A stretch of DNA of 64,000 nt from NCBI RefSeq assembly GCF_033170155.1, contig NZ_CP137079.1:434001-498000 (forward strand), given 5' to 3'. This DNA comes from Raineyella sp. W15-4. GTDB taxonomy: Bacteria > Actinomycetota > Actinomycetes > Propionibacteriales > Propionibacteriaceae. Below, piece by piece: positions 46,839-55,605 of this stretch (positions within the stretch are counted from its first letter, which is position 1; the number at the start of each line of letters is the position of its first letter). The translations under genes and the position numbers were made by a program. The notes under the pieces were generated by a model. That model saw only the letters and a list, made by a program, of their open reading frames with translations, ran no database searches and was not told where the DNA came from.

Positions 46839-46843
46839 GGTGA

Positions 46844-47614
46844 GTGAATGATCACGTGCAACGATCGCTCAGACACAAACTGATCGTCCAGTCGATCGAG
46901 AAGTCCGGGGCGCTCCGGGTCGAGGCGTTGGCCGACCTGACCGGCGTCTCCGCTGTCACCATCCGGCGTGACCTGACGGAGCTGGCGGCCCGTGGCGCGC
47001 TGCGCCGGACCTCCGGTGGTGCAGCGCGGACCTTCAAGGAGGGTCAGCCGGTGCCGTTCGGTCTGCGGTTCGCCGAGGACCGGGAGGTCAAGCTGCGGCT
47101 CGCCGCGGCGGTCTCCGGGCTGATCGCCGACTACGAGTCGGTGATCATCGACAACGGCACCACCTGCTATGCGGTGGCCCTGGAACTCGCCGGACGACCC
47201 CTCACCGTGCTGCCGCTGTCGCTGCATGCCGCGGTTGCCCTGGGCAGCACGCCGGGGGCGCGGGTGATCGTCCCCGGTGGGCCGGTCGACACCGACACCC
47301 TCGCCCTCAACGGGAGCCAGGCCGTCGACGCGGTCCGCAGCATGCGCGCCGACGTGCTCGTGCTGGGCACCTGCTCGGCGTCGGCGACTCGGGGACTGAC
47401 CTCCACGCTGTACGAGGACGCGTTGATCAAGCAGGAGAGCCTGCGGTCGGCGGGCCGGCGGATCCTGGTGACGATCGCCGACAAGATGAACCGGACCTCG
47501 AACTTCCGCTTCGGTTCCCCGGCCGACATCACCCACGTGGTCACCACCCGCGACGCCCGGCCGGAGATGCTCGCCCTGTTCCGCGACGAGGGCTGCGAGG
47601 TCACGCTGGTGTGA
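46844..47614 (+). CDS. DeoR-family transcriptional regulator
   Basis: 256 residues. N-terminal helix-turn-helix (LRVEALADLTGVSAVTIRRD, about 24-43, the DeoR signature), then a DeoR C-domain (SVIIDNGTTCYAVALELAG, ADVLVLGTCSASATRGLTS, ILVTIADKMNR) that binds a sugar phosphate. It is divergent from the MFS-kinase operon and probably represses it, released by the kinase product. The GTG at 46844 is the best start, though a second GTG four codons on is possible. Confidence 0.93.
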   Translation: MNDHVQRSLRHKLIVQSIEKSGALRVEALADLTGVSAVTIRRDLTELAARGALRRTSGGAARTFKEGQPVPFGLRFAEDREVKLRLAAAVSGLIADYESVIIDNGTTCYAVALELAGRPLTVLPLSLHAAVALGSTPGARVIVPGGPVDTDTLALNGSQAVDAVRSMRADVLVLGTCSASATRGLTSTLYEDALIKQESLRSAGRRILVTIADKMNRTSNFRFGSPADITHVVTTRDARPEMLALFRDEGCEVTLV

Positions 47615-47657
47615 CCCAGGCTGTCGAACGTGATGATTTCGACACGGCGCCCGGCCG

Positions 47658-48512
47658 CTACTTCGCCGGGGCCGACCCATCCTTCTGCGGCCGCGGGTGG
47701 TTCACGTACGCGTAGTAGACGCCGATCAGGATGCCGCCGCCGATGAAGTTCCCGATCAGCGCAATCGCCACGTTGCCGGCGGCCGCGGCCACGTCGATGC
47801 CCTGGGTGAGTCCGACGACGAGGAAGAAGACGGTGTTAGCCACCGAGTGTTCCAGCCCGAGGAAGGCGAAGACGAACACCGCGGTGACCATCGTGAGCGC
47901 CATCGTGATGGAATCTCTCACGTTGCCGTTGTAGACCAGCAGCATCGCCACGTTGATGACGAAGTTGCAGAGGATCGCGCGGACGAACAGGTCGCCGACT
48001 CCCGCTGCAGTGCTCAGGTACCCGAGCTTCACCTCGACGGCGTGCGCCATCTGGGTGGCGACCGCACCGGAGACCAGCGTGGAGAACTTCAGCAGGACGG
48101 CGAGCACCAGGCCGCCCAGTGCGTTGCCGACGAAGCAGAGCAGCATCAGCAAGGAGGCCCGCCGGGTCGTCGTCCGGCGGTGGTAGTGGGCGATGCTGGC
48201 CACCATCATGTTCGAGGTGAGCAGCTCGGACTTCGTGAAGAAGATGAACACCAGCGCCCAGCCGAAGACGAACGAGCCGAGCAGCTTCCCGAAGCCGGCG
48301 AGGGTGACGCCGCCCACCTGGACGGTGGCGAACGTCGCCACGGTCGCGTGGTAGGCGACATAGAACAGGCCGATGAGGAAGCCGGCCATCGCGGCGCGTT
48401 GCAGGTAGCGCACGGTGGTGCGGGTCGACATGTGCACCTTGGTGTCGGCGGCTTCGAGGGTGTTCTCGATGAACACCCGCCCCGGATAGAGCCGGTCGTC
48501 GTTGATCTCCAC
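47658..48512 (-). CDS. Formate/nitrite transporter family (FNT) protein
   Basis: 284 residues, six helices. FNT features: KSELLTSNMMVASIAHYHR (like the ELFTxNxM motif), ILCNFVINVAMLL, GLEHSVANTVFF with the gating His, and IGNFIGGGILIGVYYAYVN. The third-helix segment departs from FocA/NirC (no AVWMA-type tryptophan region), so the substrate - formate, nitrite, hydrosulfide or lactate - is uncertain. Two direct repeats with 20-base spacing lie immediately upstream of the ATG. The 3' end is 43 bases from the convergent DeoR gene. Confidence 0.88.
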   Translation of the reverse strand: MEINDDRLYPGRVFIENTLEAADTKVHMSTRTTVRYLQRAAMAGFLIGLFYVAYHATVATFATVQVGGVTLAGFGKLLGSFVFGWALVFIFFTKSELLTSNMMVASIAHYHRRTTTRRASLLMLLCFVGNALGGLVLAVLLKFSTLVSGAVATQMAHAVEVKLGYLSTAAGVGDLFVRAILCNFVINVAMLLVYNGNVRDSITMALTMVTAVFVFAFLGLEHSVANTVFFLVVGLTQGIDVAAAAGNVAIALIGNFIGGGILIGVYYAYVNHPRPQKDGSAPAK

Positions 48513-48520
48513 CGAATCAG

Positions 48521-48554
48521 TTTGTCAGTACAAAGTATCATTAGTCAATACAAA
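48521..48554. promoter_or_regulatory. Two phased direct repeats upstream of the FNT gene
   Basis: TTTGTCAGTACAAA (48521-48534) and TTAGTCAATACAAA (48541-48554) are exactly 20 bases apart, two helical turns. The first copy is itself a TTTGT-N4-ACAAA palindrome. They lie nine bases before the FNT start and are the most A+T-rich bases of the area. Confidence 0.55.
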
Positions 48555-48612
48555 TGAGAGGATATGTCGGGGTGACCCGCAGTTCCGCTCTGACGGCAGT
48601 ACGCTCGCGTGG

Positions 48613-48628
48613 GTGTGGGCGCCCACAC
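48613..48628. promoter_or_regulatory. 16-bp palindrome before the methyltransferase gene
   Basis: GTGTGGGCGCCCACAC, perfect inverted repeat between a TACGCT box (48599-48604) and the AGGAGG at 48632. It is at or just after the expected transcription start, so it may be an operator or a hairpin affecting initiation. Confidence 0.5.
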
Positions 48629-48643
48629 GCCAGGAGGCTGTTC

Positions 48644-49606
48644 ATGCATGTCGTCGGGTTGGTCGTGTTCGTCGTCGTCCAGATCCTGTTCCTCCCGATT
48701 GCGCTGGTCGGCACGATCTACCTCACCGTCAAGACGTCCGTGGTCAGCAAGCGGATGGGGATGTCGGCGACAGCGACGTCCGTGGTCGGCGATCGCTGGA
48801 CGCTGGACAAGCTCGGCCAACGCCCGGACGCGGCCGCCGTACGCCTCTACTCGGCGCTGCCCAACGGTTCTGTGCTGGGGATGTGGTCGTTCCTCTTCCC
48901 GAGCTGGCTGCGCTACCGCATCAGTGGCACAGCCGGGCTGTTCGCCGTCCCGGAGCCCGGGAAGGAGCACCTCGCCCAGGTCGGCCTGGCGCGCACGGTT
49001 CGCTTCGACGCACTGATTGAGAGGGCCAGAGCAGGTGTCGACCAGTTCGTCCTGCTGGGCGCGGGCTTCGACACCCGTCCGTACGGGCCGCTGAAGGGCT
49101 CCGGCATGGAGTTCTTCGAACTCGACATGCCGGGCACCGTCGCTGCCAAGCGCGATGCCCTGGCGCGAGCCGGCATCGATACCGCCCAGGTCGCCTTCGT
49201 GGGAGTCGACTTCTCCGCCCAGGGGTGGGGGGAGGCGCTTCTCGCCGCAGGCTACGACCCGGATCGTCCGGCGGTCTTCCTGTGGGAGGGGGTCACCCTT
49301 TACCTGTCGGAGGGCGACGTGCGGGAGACCCTGCGACAGTTCAGGATGTTGGCCCCGCTCGGGAGCGTCCTGCTGGTCGATCTCTACGGGACGCGGGACG
49401 TCAAGGCTCTCGGCGGCGTCACCGCGGCCGCCGGGGAAGGGATGAGCTTCGGTCTGGAGTTCGGTGGCGACCCGGTGGCGGCCACGCGAGCGTTCGCCGA
49501 GAGTGAGGGGCTCGCCCTCGGCGAAGCGCACGTGATGGGAGACCGGACCCGACACGGGGCGTTCGGCGTGATCGCAGAGTTGACCATCCGGCCGGTTCTG
49601 CCGTAA
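48644..49606 (+). CDS. SAM-dependent methyltransferase of the LCM/TIGR00027 type with a membrane anchor
   Basis: 320 residues from ATG 48644 (AGGAGG six bases before). The first 30 residues are one long hydrophobic helix (VGLVVFVVVQILFLPIALVG). The methyltransferase part has FVLLGAGFDTRPYGPLKG (SAM motif I), FELDMPGTVAAKRDAL, VGVDFSAQGWGEALL and FLWEGVTLYLSEGDV, typical of leucine carboxyl methyltransferase-like proteins. Membrane tethering suggests a lipid or envelope substrate; no evidence shows which. Followed by a bidirectional terminator shared with tRNA-Ser. Confidence 0.88.
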   Translation: MHVVGLVVFVVVQILFLPIALVGTIYLTVKTSVVSKRMGMSATATSVVGDRWTLDKLGQRPDAAAVRLYSALPNGSVLGMWSFLFPSWLRYRISGTAGLFAVPEPGKEHLAQVGLARTVRFDALIERARAGVDQFVLLGAGFDTRPYGPLKGSGMEFFELDMPGTVAAKRDALARAGIDTAQVAFVGVDFSAQGWGEALLAAGYDPDRPAVFLWEGVTLYLSEGDVRETLRQFRMLAPLGSVLLVDLYGTRDVKALGGVTAAAGEGMSFGLEFGGDPVAATRAFAESEGLALGEAHVMGDRTRHGAFGVIAELTIRPVLP

Positions 49607-49610
49607 CCAG

Positions 49611-49639
49611 CGATCCCCGCCCTGTCGGGGCGGGGATCG
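49611..49639. terminator. Bidirectional terminator between methyltransferase and tRNA-Ser
   Basis: Perfect 12-base stem CGATCCCCGCCC / GGGCGGGGATCG with a five-base loop. Confidence 0.85.
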
Positions 49640-49642
49640 AGA

Positions 49643-49730
49643 TGGCGGAGGATACGAGATTCGAACTCGTGAGGGCGTGAACCCAACCCGCTTTCCAAGC
49701 GAGCGCCATAGGCCTCTAGGCGAATCCTCC
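49643..49730 (-). tRNA. tRNA-Ser (anticodon GGA)
   Basis: Acceptor GGAGGAT with ATCCTCC, anticodon loop ctTGGAaa (GGA), long variable arm, T-loop GTTCGAATC, discriminator G and encoded CCA at 49643-49645. Convergent with the methyltransferase gene. Confidence 0.94.
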
Positions 49731-49810
49731 GTCGGAGGACTCTACCGGAACCTTTCGGTTTCACCAATTCACTGTGTCCGCCGGGTGACCTGCCTGCGAC
49801 ACCTGTCGAG

Positions 49811-49839
49811 TTGGGTCGGGGGCGGGCATCCCCTACACT
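49811..49839 (+). promoter_or_regulatory. Promoter of SRP RNA
   Basis: TTGGGT (-35, 49811-49816) and TACACT (-10, 49834-49839) with a 17-base spacer, placing the start at about 49846-49847. Confidence 0.7.
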
Positions 49840-49846
49840 GGATCGA

Positions 49847-49934
49847 GGTCCCCCGTGTGGCGTTACCTCGCCCAACTCCCCCAGGGTCGGAAGGCAGCAA
49901 GGGTAAGTGAGCTCTGTCGGGTACGCGGGGGACC
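49847..49934 (+). ncRNA. ffs: Small signal recognition particle RNA (4.5S type)
   Basis: The RNA folds back on itself (GGTCCCCCG with CGGGGGACC). The universally conserved domain IV reads CAGGGTCGGAAGGCAGCA, with the GGAA tetraloop and the asymmetric internal loop bound by Ffh. Followed by CC and five T residues (49935-49941), the terminator. It is the 4.5S class without an Alu domain. Confidence 0.93.
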
Positions 49935-50017
49935 CCTTTTTCTGCCCGTCGCACCCACTCCCGGGGAGGCCGCAGGCCAGGAACCCCGGCCCGGCGGACG
50001 TTGTCAGGGCCACCGCA

Positions 50018-50023
50018 TAGGGT
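50018..50023 (+). promoter_or_regulatory. -10 box of leaderless dnaX mRNA
   Basis: TAGGGT, seven bases before GTG 50031. Confidence 0.55.
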
Positions 50024-50030
50024 GTGCACC

Positions 50031-52952
50031 GTGGACGAAGACGACGAGCTCGAGCCCTGGGAGGCTGACGACGATCTCGACGACGTCGGACCGGAGGGCG
50101 CCGATCCGTACGACCCTGACGGTGACGTCGAGCTGGGCGTCGTCCCCCAGACGGGGGCGGGGCTCTTCGACGCGCCCGTGGCTCCCACCGGGGTGTCCGA
50201 GTCGGCCGCCGCGTCGCCGACGTCGTCCGTCGGGGGCTCCTCGGCCGCAGACGATGCGCCCACCCCGGACAGGTCCGAGCCGGCCGTGGCCTTGGCCCTC
50301 TACCGTCGCTACCGGCCCGACACCTTCGCCCAGGTCGTGGGCCAGGAGCACGTCACTCAGCCGCTGCAGCGCGCGCTGGCCAACAACCGGGTGAACCACG
50401 CCTACCTCTTCTCCGGCCCGCGCGGCTGCGGCAAGACCACCTCGGCGCGCATCCTCGCCCGGGCCCTGAACTGTGAGAACGGCCCGGCGGCCGAACCCTG
50501 CGGACACTGCCAGTCCTGCCGTGACCTCGCCACCGGTGGGCCCGGGTCGATCGACGTCATCGAGATCGACGCCGCCTCCCACGGCGGTGTGGACGATGCG
50601 CGTGACCTGCGGGAGCGGGCCTTCTTCGCCCCGGTCGCCAGCCGCTACAAGATCTACATCATCGACGAGGCCCACATGGTGACCACGCAGGGCTTCAACG
50701 CCCTGCTGAAGCTCGTCGAGGAGCCGCCGCCGCACGTCAAGTTCATCTTCGCCACGACCGAGCCGGACAAGGTGATCGGCACCATCAGGTCGCGGACGCA
50801 CCACTACCCCTTCCGGTTGGTGCCGCCCAAGGTGCTCACCCACTATCTCGCCGAGATCTGCGAGAAGGAGGGGATCTCGGTCGAGTCGGGTGTCCTGCCA
50901 CTGGTCGTCCGGGCCGGCGGCGGCTCGGTCCGCGACTCGCTGTCCGTGCTCGACCAACTGCTGGGCGGGGCGTCCGACCGGGGCGTGACGTACGAGCACG
51001 CCACCGGGCTGTTGGGCTATACCCCGGAGAGCCTGCTCGACGAGATGGTCGAGGCGTTCGCCGCGGGTGAGGGCGCCGGGGTGTTCTCCGTCGTCGACAA
51101 GGTGATCGAGGCCGGACAGGATCCGCGGCGGTTCGCCGAGGACCTGCTCGGCCGCCTCCGCGACCTGGTCATCGTCGCCGCGGTCCCGGACGCCCTGTCC
51201 AGCGGACTGGTCGACGTCTCGCCCGAGCAGGGGGAGACGTACGTTGCCGAGTCCAAGGCGATGGGTCTGGGGGAGCTGACCCGGGCGGCGGACGTGATCG
51301 CCGAGGGCCTGACCCAGATGCGTGGGACGACTGCGCCGCGGCTGCACCTGGAGCTGATGTGTGCCCGGGTGCTGCTGCCCGGCGCGGACGTGGCCGAGCG
51401 GGGCATCAACGCCCGGCTGGACCGGATCGAGCGTCGGCTCAACCTCGGTGGACTGGACACCGGGGTCCCGATGGGAGACCTGCCGCGGGCGGCCGGGGCC
51501 TCTTCCGCCCAGGTGGACGCCGTGCGGCCCCCGGCGCCTGCCGCGCCGGCGCCCGGGACGACTCCGGCACCGAGCGCAGGTCCGGAGGCCACCGCGCCCG
51601 CCCCGCCACGCTCCGCGGCAGCGCCGGATACCGAGTCACGTCCGCGCGGGCGTCGTTCCGCGCCCACCTCTGCAGGGGGCGACGCGCCGTCCGGCCCCGC
51701 TGCGGCGACCCCGGGCGCGCCGACCCCGGGCCCGGCCCGTCCCGTACGGCCCGAACGTCCCCCGCGGCCGGAGCGGACGCGACCCGCCCCAGCGGCTGCG
51801 GCGGAGCCCGCTGCGGCGCCGAGACCCGAGGGCCCGGCAGTCGAGAGTCCGGCGGCCGAGACGCCGCGGCAGGCGGCGCCGAGCGGATCGGGTGCCCGAG
51901 GCCTCACCACGCAGGACGCCCGGGACCGGTGGGGCGATCTGCTCGAGGCGGTCGGGGCGCGGCGCCGGTTCACCAAGGTGCTGCTCGAGGGGAACGCCGC
52001 GGTGGTCTCCCTGGTCAACAACGTGCTCACGATCGCGCTGAGCTCTCCGGGGGCCCGGGCGAGCTTCGAACGCCCACGCGAGCGGGAGGTGTTCCTGGAG
52101 GCCGTGGCACAGGTGTTCGGGGCGGTGCTCCAGGTGGAGACGCTGATCGACCCGGAGGCGGCCCGCCAACAGCACACCCGTCGCGGCGGTCAGCAACAGC
52201 CCGCCCACCAGCAACAGCCCGCCCAGCGTCCGGCGCCCACGGGCCCCGGGCGTGCCGCCGAGCCTCTTCACCCGCAGCGCGCCCGGCCCACGACGCCGAG
52301 GAGCGAGGCGCCACGCCCCGAAGCACAGCGGTCCGCGGCGCCACAGCCGGAGGCCAACCGGCACGCGCCGCGCGGACCCCGCGAGGGTCGGCCCACGACG
52401 CCGCCGTCGGCCGACGGGGATGCCGCGCACCACGCTGGTTCGCACCACGCCGGCCCGCACCGCGACGTCCCACCACCACTTGAGCCGCCGGACGACCCCT
52501 GGGACGAACCGCCGCCCGAAGATGATCCGTACGGCGACCCGTACGGCCCGCAGCCCGTCGGCCCGGGGACGACCGGCCCGGCGCGGACTGTGGCGCCGGT
52601 GCGACCGGCCGAGCAGGCCGTGACACCGGCGCCCTCGGTCACCGCCTCGGCTGTGCCGGAGCCCGCCGCGCCGACTGCCCGGACGCCGCGTCCGGCTCCG
52701 GCGGTGGCGCCCGAGCCGCGACCGTCACCCGAGCCACGACGTGCGTCTGAGTCACGGCCCAGCCGGTACTCACAGGTGGCGGCCGCGCCGCCACCCCCTC
52801 GGGAACCGACCCCGGAGGAGGAGGCTGCGGCCTACGCGAACGACGACGTGACGGTCGGCGAGGGCTACGAGAGCGCCGCTGAACTGCTCACCAACGTGCT
52901 CGGCGCCGAGCTGCTGCTGGAGGAACAGCAGGAGACCGGGATGGGCAGCTGA
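50031..52952 (+). CDS. dnaX: DNA polymerase III subunit gamma/tau
   Basis: 973 residues, clamp loader of the replicase. An acidic, disordered 85-residue lead (MDEDDELEPWEADDDLDD) precedes the AAA+ part: ALYRRYRPDTFAQVVGQEHV, Walker A GPRGCGKTT (about 130), zinc module CENGPAAEPCGHCQSC, Walker B IYIIDEAHM, sensor IFATTEPDKVIGTI. Domain III lies around 310-460, followed by a long Pro/Ala/Arg-rich linker and tau-like C-terminal parts. The acidic lead is absent from E. coli DnaX but common in actinobacteria. GTG 50031 is used because the -10 box leaves no room for the earlier codons. No frameshift signal looked for in depth. Confidence 0.95.
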   Translation: MDEDDELEPWEADDDLDDVGPEGADPYDPDGDVELGVVPQTGAGLFDAPVAPTGVSESAAASPTSSVGGSSAADDAPTPDRSEPAVALALYRRYRPDTFAQVVGQEHVTQPLQRALANNRVNHAYLFSGPRGCGKTTSARILARALNCENGPAAEPCGHCQSCRDLATGGPGSIDVIEIDAASHGGVDDARDLRERAFFAPVASRYKIYIIDEAHMVTTQGFNALLKLVEEPPPHVKFIFATTEPDKVIGTIRSRTHHYPFRLVPPKVLTHYLAEICEKEGISVESGVLPLVVRAGGGSVRDSLSVLDQLLGGASDRGVTYEHATGLLGYTPESLLDEMVEAFAAGEGAGVFSVVDKVIEAGQDPRRFAEDLLGRLRDLVIVAAVPDALSSGLVDVSPEQGETYVAESKAMGLGELTRAADVIAEGLTQMRGTTAPRLHLELMCARVLLPGADVAERGINARLDRIERRLNLGGLDTGVPMGDLPRAAGASSAQVDAVRPPAPAAPAPGTTPAPSAGPEATAPAPPRSAAAPDTESRPRGRRSAPTSAGGDAPSGPAAATPGAPTPGPARPVRPERPPRPERTRPAPAAAAEPAAAPRPEGPAVESPAAETPRQAAPSGSGARGLTTQDARDRWGDLLEAVGARRRFTKVLLEGNAAVVSLVNNVLTIALSSPGARASFERPREREVFLEAVAQVFGAVLQVETLIDPEAARQQHTRRGGQQQPAHQQQPAQRPAPTGPGRAAEPLHPQRARPTTPRSEAPRPEAQRSAAPQPEANRHAPRGPREGRPTTPPSADGDAAHHAGSHHAGPHRDVPPPLEPPDDPWDEPPPEDDPYGDPYGPQPVGPGTTGPARTVAPVRPAEQAVTPAPSVTASAVPEPAAPTARTPRPAPAVAPEPRPSPEPRRASESRPSRYSQVAAAPPPPREPTPEEEAAAYANDDVTVGEGYESAAELLTNVLGAELLLEEQQETGMGS

Positions 52953-53039
52953 TCGGGGCGATGGGTCCGGGGCGAGGAGGGCCCGTTCGGCCTGCGACTG
53001 TCCGGCCGCGTTTGTTCTGTCCGGCCGCATGTGTTCGGG

Positions 53040-54065
53040 TCAGTCCGCCGCCGGCCACAGCCGGGCGATCACCTCACCGGCCGGCACCTCCGCCGCGAGG
53101 CGCCACCCCGTTCCCGCCCACAGGTTGGTGTGCTGGGCATCCCCGGCCGCCGCGGCCGCGCGCCGGATCGGCCCGGCGACCTGGTTCACCCCGGGATAGC
53201 AGGCCGGGGCCAGCGCGTCGTACGCCTCGACGAAGGCGTTGCGCAGACTGCGGGCCAGACGTCCGGAGAAGCACCGGGTCAGCACCGTCTCGGTGAACCC
53301 CGGGTGGGTGAGCGCGGCCCGATGGGTCGGGTTCGTCCCCGCCTCGGGGGTGAGCAGGAAGGCCGTCCCGAGCTGGGCGGCGGCCGCGCCCGCCTCGATC
53401 ACCCGGCGGACGGCCGCCGCGTCAGCCAGCCCACCGGCCGCGACGAGCGGCACCGGCACCGCCGCCCGCACCGCCTCGAAGAGGTCGTCCAGGGGCACCC
53501 CCGGCGCCGGATCGGTCGTCCGGAAGGTGCATTGGTGCCCCCCGGCGGCCGGTCCCTGGACGACCAGTGCGTCCAGGTCGCGCTGGACCGCCTCCCGGGC
53601 CTCGGTCACCGACGTGACACCGCCGATCAGGTAGCTGCCGGCGGCGTGCAGCCGCTCCACGGTCGTCCGATCCGGCAGCCCGAAGGTGAAGGAGACCACC
53701 GGCACCGGGTCGGCCACCAGCAGCTCGACCTTCTCCTGCCAGGCGTCGTCGTCCGGCGCGGCCTGCGGCAACCCGTCGACACCCAGCTGGGCGGCCAGCG
53801 GCAGCAGCGCCTGCCGGTACGCCGCGACCGCCTCCGCGTCGAGGGGAGTGCGGTCGGGAACGAAGAGATTCACCCCGAACGCCGTGGTGCCGCCCGTCCG
53901 GACCTCGGCGATCTGGTCCGCCAGCGCGGCAGGGCTGAGATACCCGGCGGCCAGGAAGCCGAGCCCGCCGGCCTCCCCGACCGCGCGGACCAGGCCAGGG
54001 GTCGAGGGGCCCCCGGCCATCGGAGCGGCGATGATCGGGACCCGCAGGGTGGGGAACGCCTCCAT
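53040..54065 (-). CDS. Nitronate monooxygenase / 2-nitropropane dioxygenase-like FMN enzyme
   Basis: 341 residues, TIM barrel. Seen: PTLRVPIIAAPMAGGPSTP at the start, AGGLGFLAAGYLSP, DALVVQGPAAGGHQCTF with the active-site His, and VPLVAAGGLADAAAVRRVI with the FMN phosphate site, followed by AAQLGTAFLLTPEAG. Oxidises alkyl nitronates, protecting against propionate-3-nitronate and similar compounds. A TAGCGT box lies eight bases before the ATG. It and the next gene sit between dnaX and ybaB-recR. Confidence 0.9.
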   Translation of the reverse strand: MEAFPTLRVPIIAAPMAGGPSTPGLVRAVGEAGGLGFLAAGYLSPAALADQIAEVRTGGTTAFGVNLFVPDRTPLDAEAVAAYRQALLPLAAQLGVDGLPQAAPDDDAWQEKVELLVADPVPVVSFTFGLPDRTTVERLHAAGSYLIGGVTSVTEAREAVQRDLDALVVQGPAAGGHQCTFRTTDPAPGVPLDDLFEAVRAAVPVPLVAAGGLADAAAVRRVIEAGAAAAQLGTAFLLTPEAGTNPTHRAALTHPGFTETVLTRCFSGRLARSLRNAFVEAYDALAPACYPGVNQVAGPIRRAAAAAGDAQHTNLWAGTGWRLAAEVPAGEVIARLWPAAD

Positions 54066-54094
54066 GGTCCGTCACGCTATGCGGCGGCCGGGCC

Positions 54095-54153
54095 AACGGG
54101 AAGGGCCGGGGCTCAGAACGGGAAAGGGGATCAGAACGGGAAGGGCCGGGTTC
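54095..54153. repeat. Short tandem repeat between NMO and ADH genes
   Basis: A unit like TCAGAACGGGAA(A)GGG occurs three times between the ADH stop and the NMO start, with small differences. Confidence 0.6.
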
Positions 54154-55162
54154 AGATCGTCTCGGCCACCCGCAGCACCCCGGCGCCCTCGATGTCGCCA
54201 CGGGCGAGGTACTGCAACGCCCGGTCCGCCTCCTCCAGCGGGTACTCGTGGGTGGTCGGGTGCAGCCCGAGACGGTCGGCCAGGACCAGGAACTCCTCGC
54301 CGTCACTGCGGGTATTGGACTCCACGCTGGTCAGCGTCTTCTCGTGGAACACCGCCGCGTGGTAGTCCAGCGCGGGGATGTCGGACATGTGGATGCCGGC
54401 GCAGGCCACCGTCCCGCCGGCATCCAGCGCGGCCAGGGCGTACGGCACGATATCGCCGGCCGGGGCGAAGATGATCGCCGAGTCCAGCGGCACCGGCGGC
54501 ATCTCGCGGGCGTCGCCGGCCGAGGCACAGCCCAGCTCCAGGGCGAAGCGTTGGGCCTGCTCGCCACGGGTCAGCACGTGCACCTCGGCCCCCTGGGCCA
54601 GTGCCACCTGGGCGGCCAGGTGGGCGCTGCCGCCGAACCCGTACAGTCCGAGCCGCCCGCCCGGCGGGACGTTCGCCCGGCGCAGCGCCCGGTAGCCGAT
54701 GATCCCCGCGCACAGCAGCGGCGCGGCGGTGGCGTCGTCGAACCGTTCGGGCAGCCGGTAGGCGAATCCCTCGGGCACCGTGGTGTACTCCGCGTAGCCG
54801 CCGTCGGCGTCCCAGCCGGTGTACTCGGAGCGTACGCAGAGGTTCTCCCGGCCCGACCGGCAGGCCCGGCAGATGCCGCAGGTGCGGCGCAGCCAGGGGA
54901 TGCCGACCCGCTCCCCGGTGCTGAACCGCCCGGCACCCGGGCCCGCGCCGACGACCTGACCGACGATCTCGTGACCCGGCGTGACGTACGGACGGTGCAC
55001 CGGCAGGTCGCCTTCGGTGACGTGCAGGTCGGTGCGGCACACCCCGCAGGTGAGGACGCGGACGAGCACCTCCCCGGGGCCCGGCGTCGGGGTCTCCTTC
55101 TCGACCAGTTCGAGGGGGCCGCTGTCCAGCGGACCGGGTGACCGCACCTGCCATGCGCGCAT
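54152..55162 (-). CDS. Zinc-dependent alcohol dehydrogenase (AdhA-like)
   Basis: 336 residues. Catalytic zinc ligands Cys and His in [11 protein letters not shown] and [12 protein letters not shown]; structural zinc cysteines in [18 protein letters not shown](P) site [17 protein letters not shown]. It resembles medium-chain zinc alcohol dehydrogenases with an AdhA-type sequence. ATG 55162 has AAGGAG seven bases upstream; the ORF's earlier ATG is less well placed. Located minus-strand just before ybaB, convergent to dnaX. Confidence 0.92.
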   Translation of the reverse strand: MRAWQVRSPGPLDSGPLELVEKETPTPGPGEVLVRVLTCGVCRTDLHVTEGDLPVHRPYVTPGHEIVGQVVGAGPGAGRFSTGERVGIPWLRRTCGICRACRSGRENLCVRSEYTGWDADGGYAEYTTVPEGFAYRLPERFDDATAAPLLCAGIIGYRALRRANVPPGGRLGLYGFGGSAHLAAQVALAQGAEVHVLTRGEQAQRFALELGCASAGDAREMPPVPLDSAIIFAPAGDIVPYALAALDAGGTVACAGIHMSDIPALDYHAAVFHEKTLTSVESNTRSDGEEFLVLADRLGLHPTTHEYPLEEADRALQYLARGDIEGAGVLRVAETI

Positions 55163-55278
55163 GATGATCTCCTTGTCGGGTCTCTCCCAGTCCACCACGT
55201 CGCGGCGGTACGGGCCACCGGTCCGCGGTTGGACCTAGGCTTGGAGCGCACACCGCGACGTACGGCGAAAGGACCCCG

Positions 55279-55605
55279 ATGACCGAGGGACTGCCCCAGG
55301 GATTCGACATGAACGCACTGATGCAGCAGGCGCAGGCCATGCAGGCGCAGATGCAGCAGGCGCAGGCGGAGTTGGCCGTCACCTCGATCTCCGGCACCGC
55401 CGGCGGTGGGCTGGTCACCGTCCTGATGACCGGCGCCGGTGAGGTCACCTCTGTCACCATCAAGCCCGAGGCCTGTGACCCGGAGGACACCGAGAGCCTC
55501 GGCGACCTGATCGTCGCCGCGCTGCGGGACGCGAACAACCAGGCCGCCGCCCTGGCCCAGCAGAAGCTCGGTCCGCTCGCCGGCGGGATGGGCCTCGGTC
55601 TCTGA
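55279..55605 (+). CDS. YbaB/EbfC nucleoid-associated protein
   Basis: 108 residues. Gln/Met-rich coiled start (MNALMQQAQAMQAQMQQAQA), then the fold SGTAGGGLVTVLMTGAGEV and VTIKPEACDPEDTESLGDLI. Binds DNA as a dimer and is regularly encoded just before recR. GAAAGGA precedes the ATG; a TAGGCT box is at 55235-55240. Directly abuts recR. Confidence 0.93.
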   Translation: MTEGLPQGFDMNALMQQAQAMQAQMQQAQAELAVTSISGTAGGGLVTVLMTGAGEVTSVTIKPEACDPEDTESLGDLIVAALRDANNQAAALAQQKLGPLAGGMGLGL

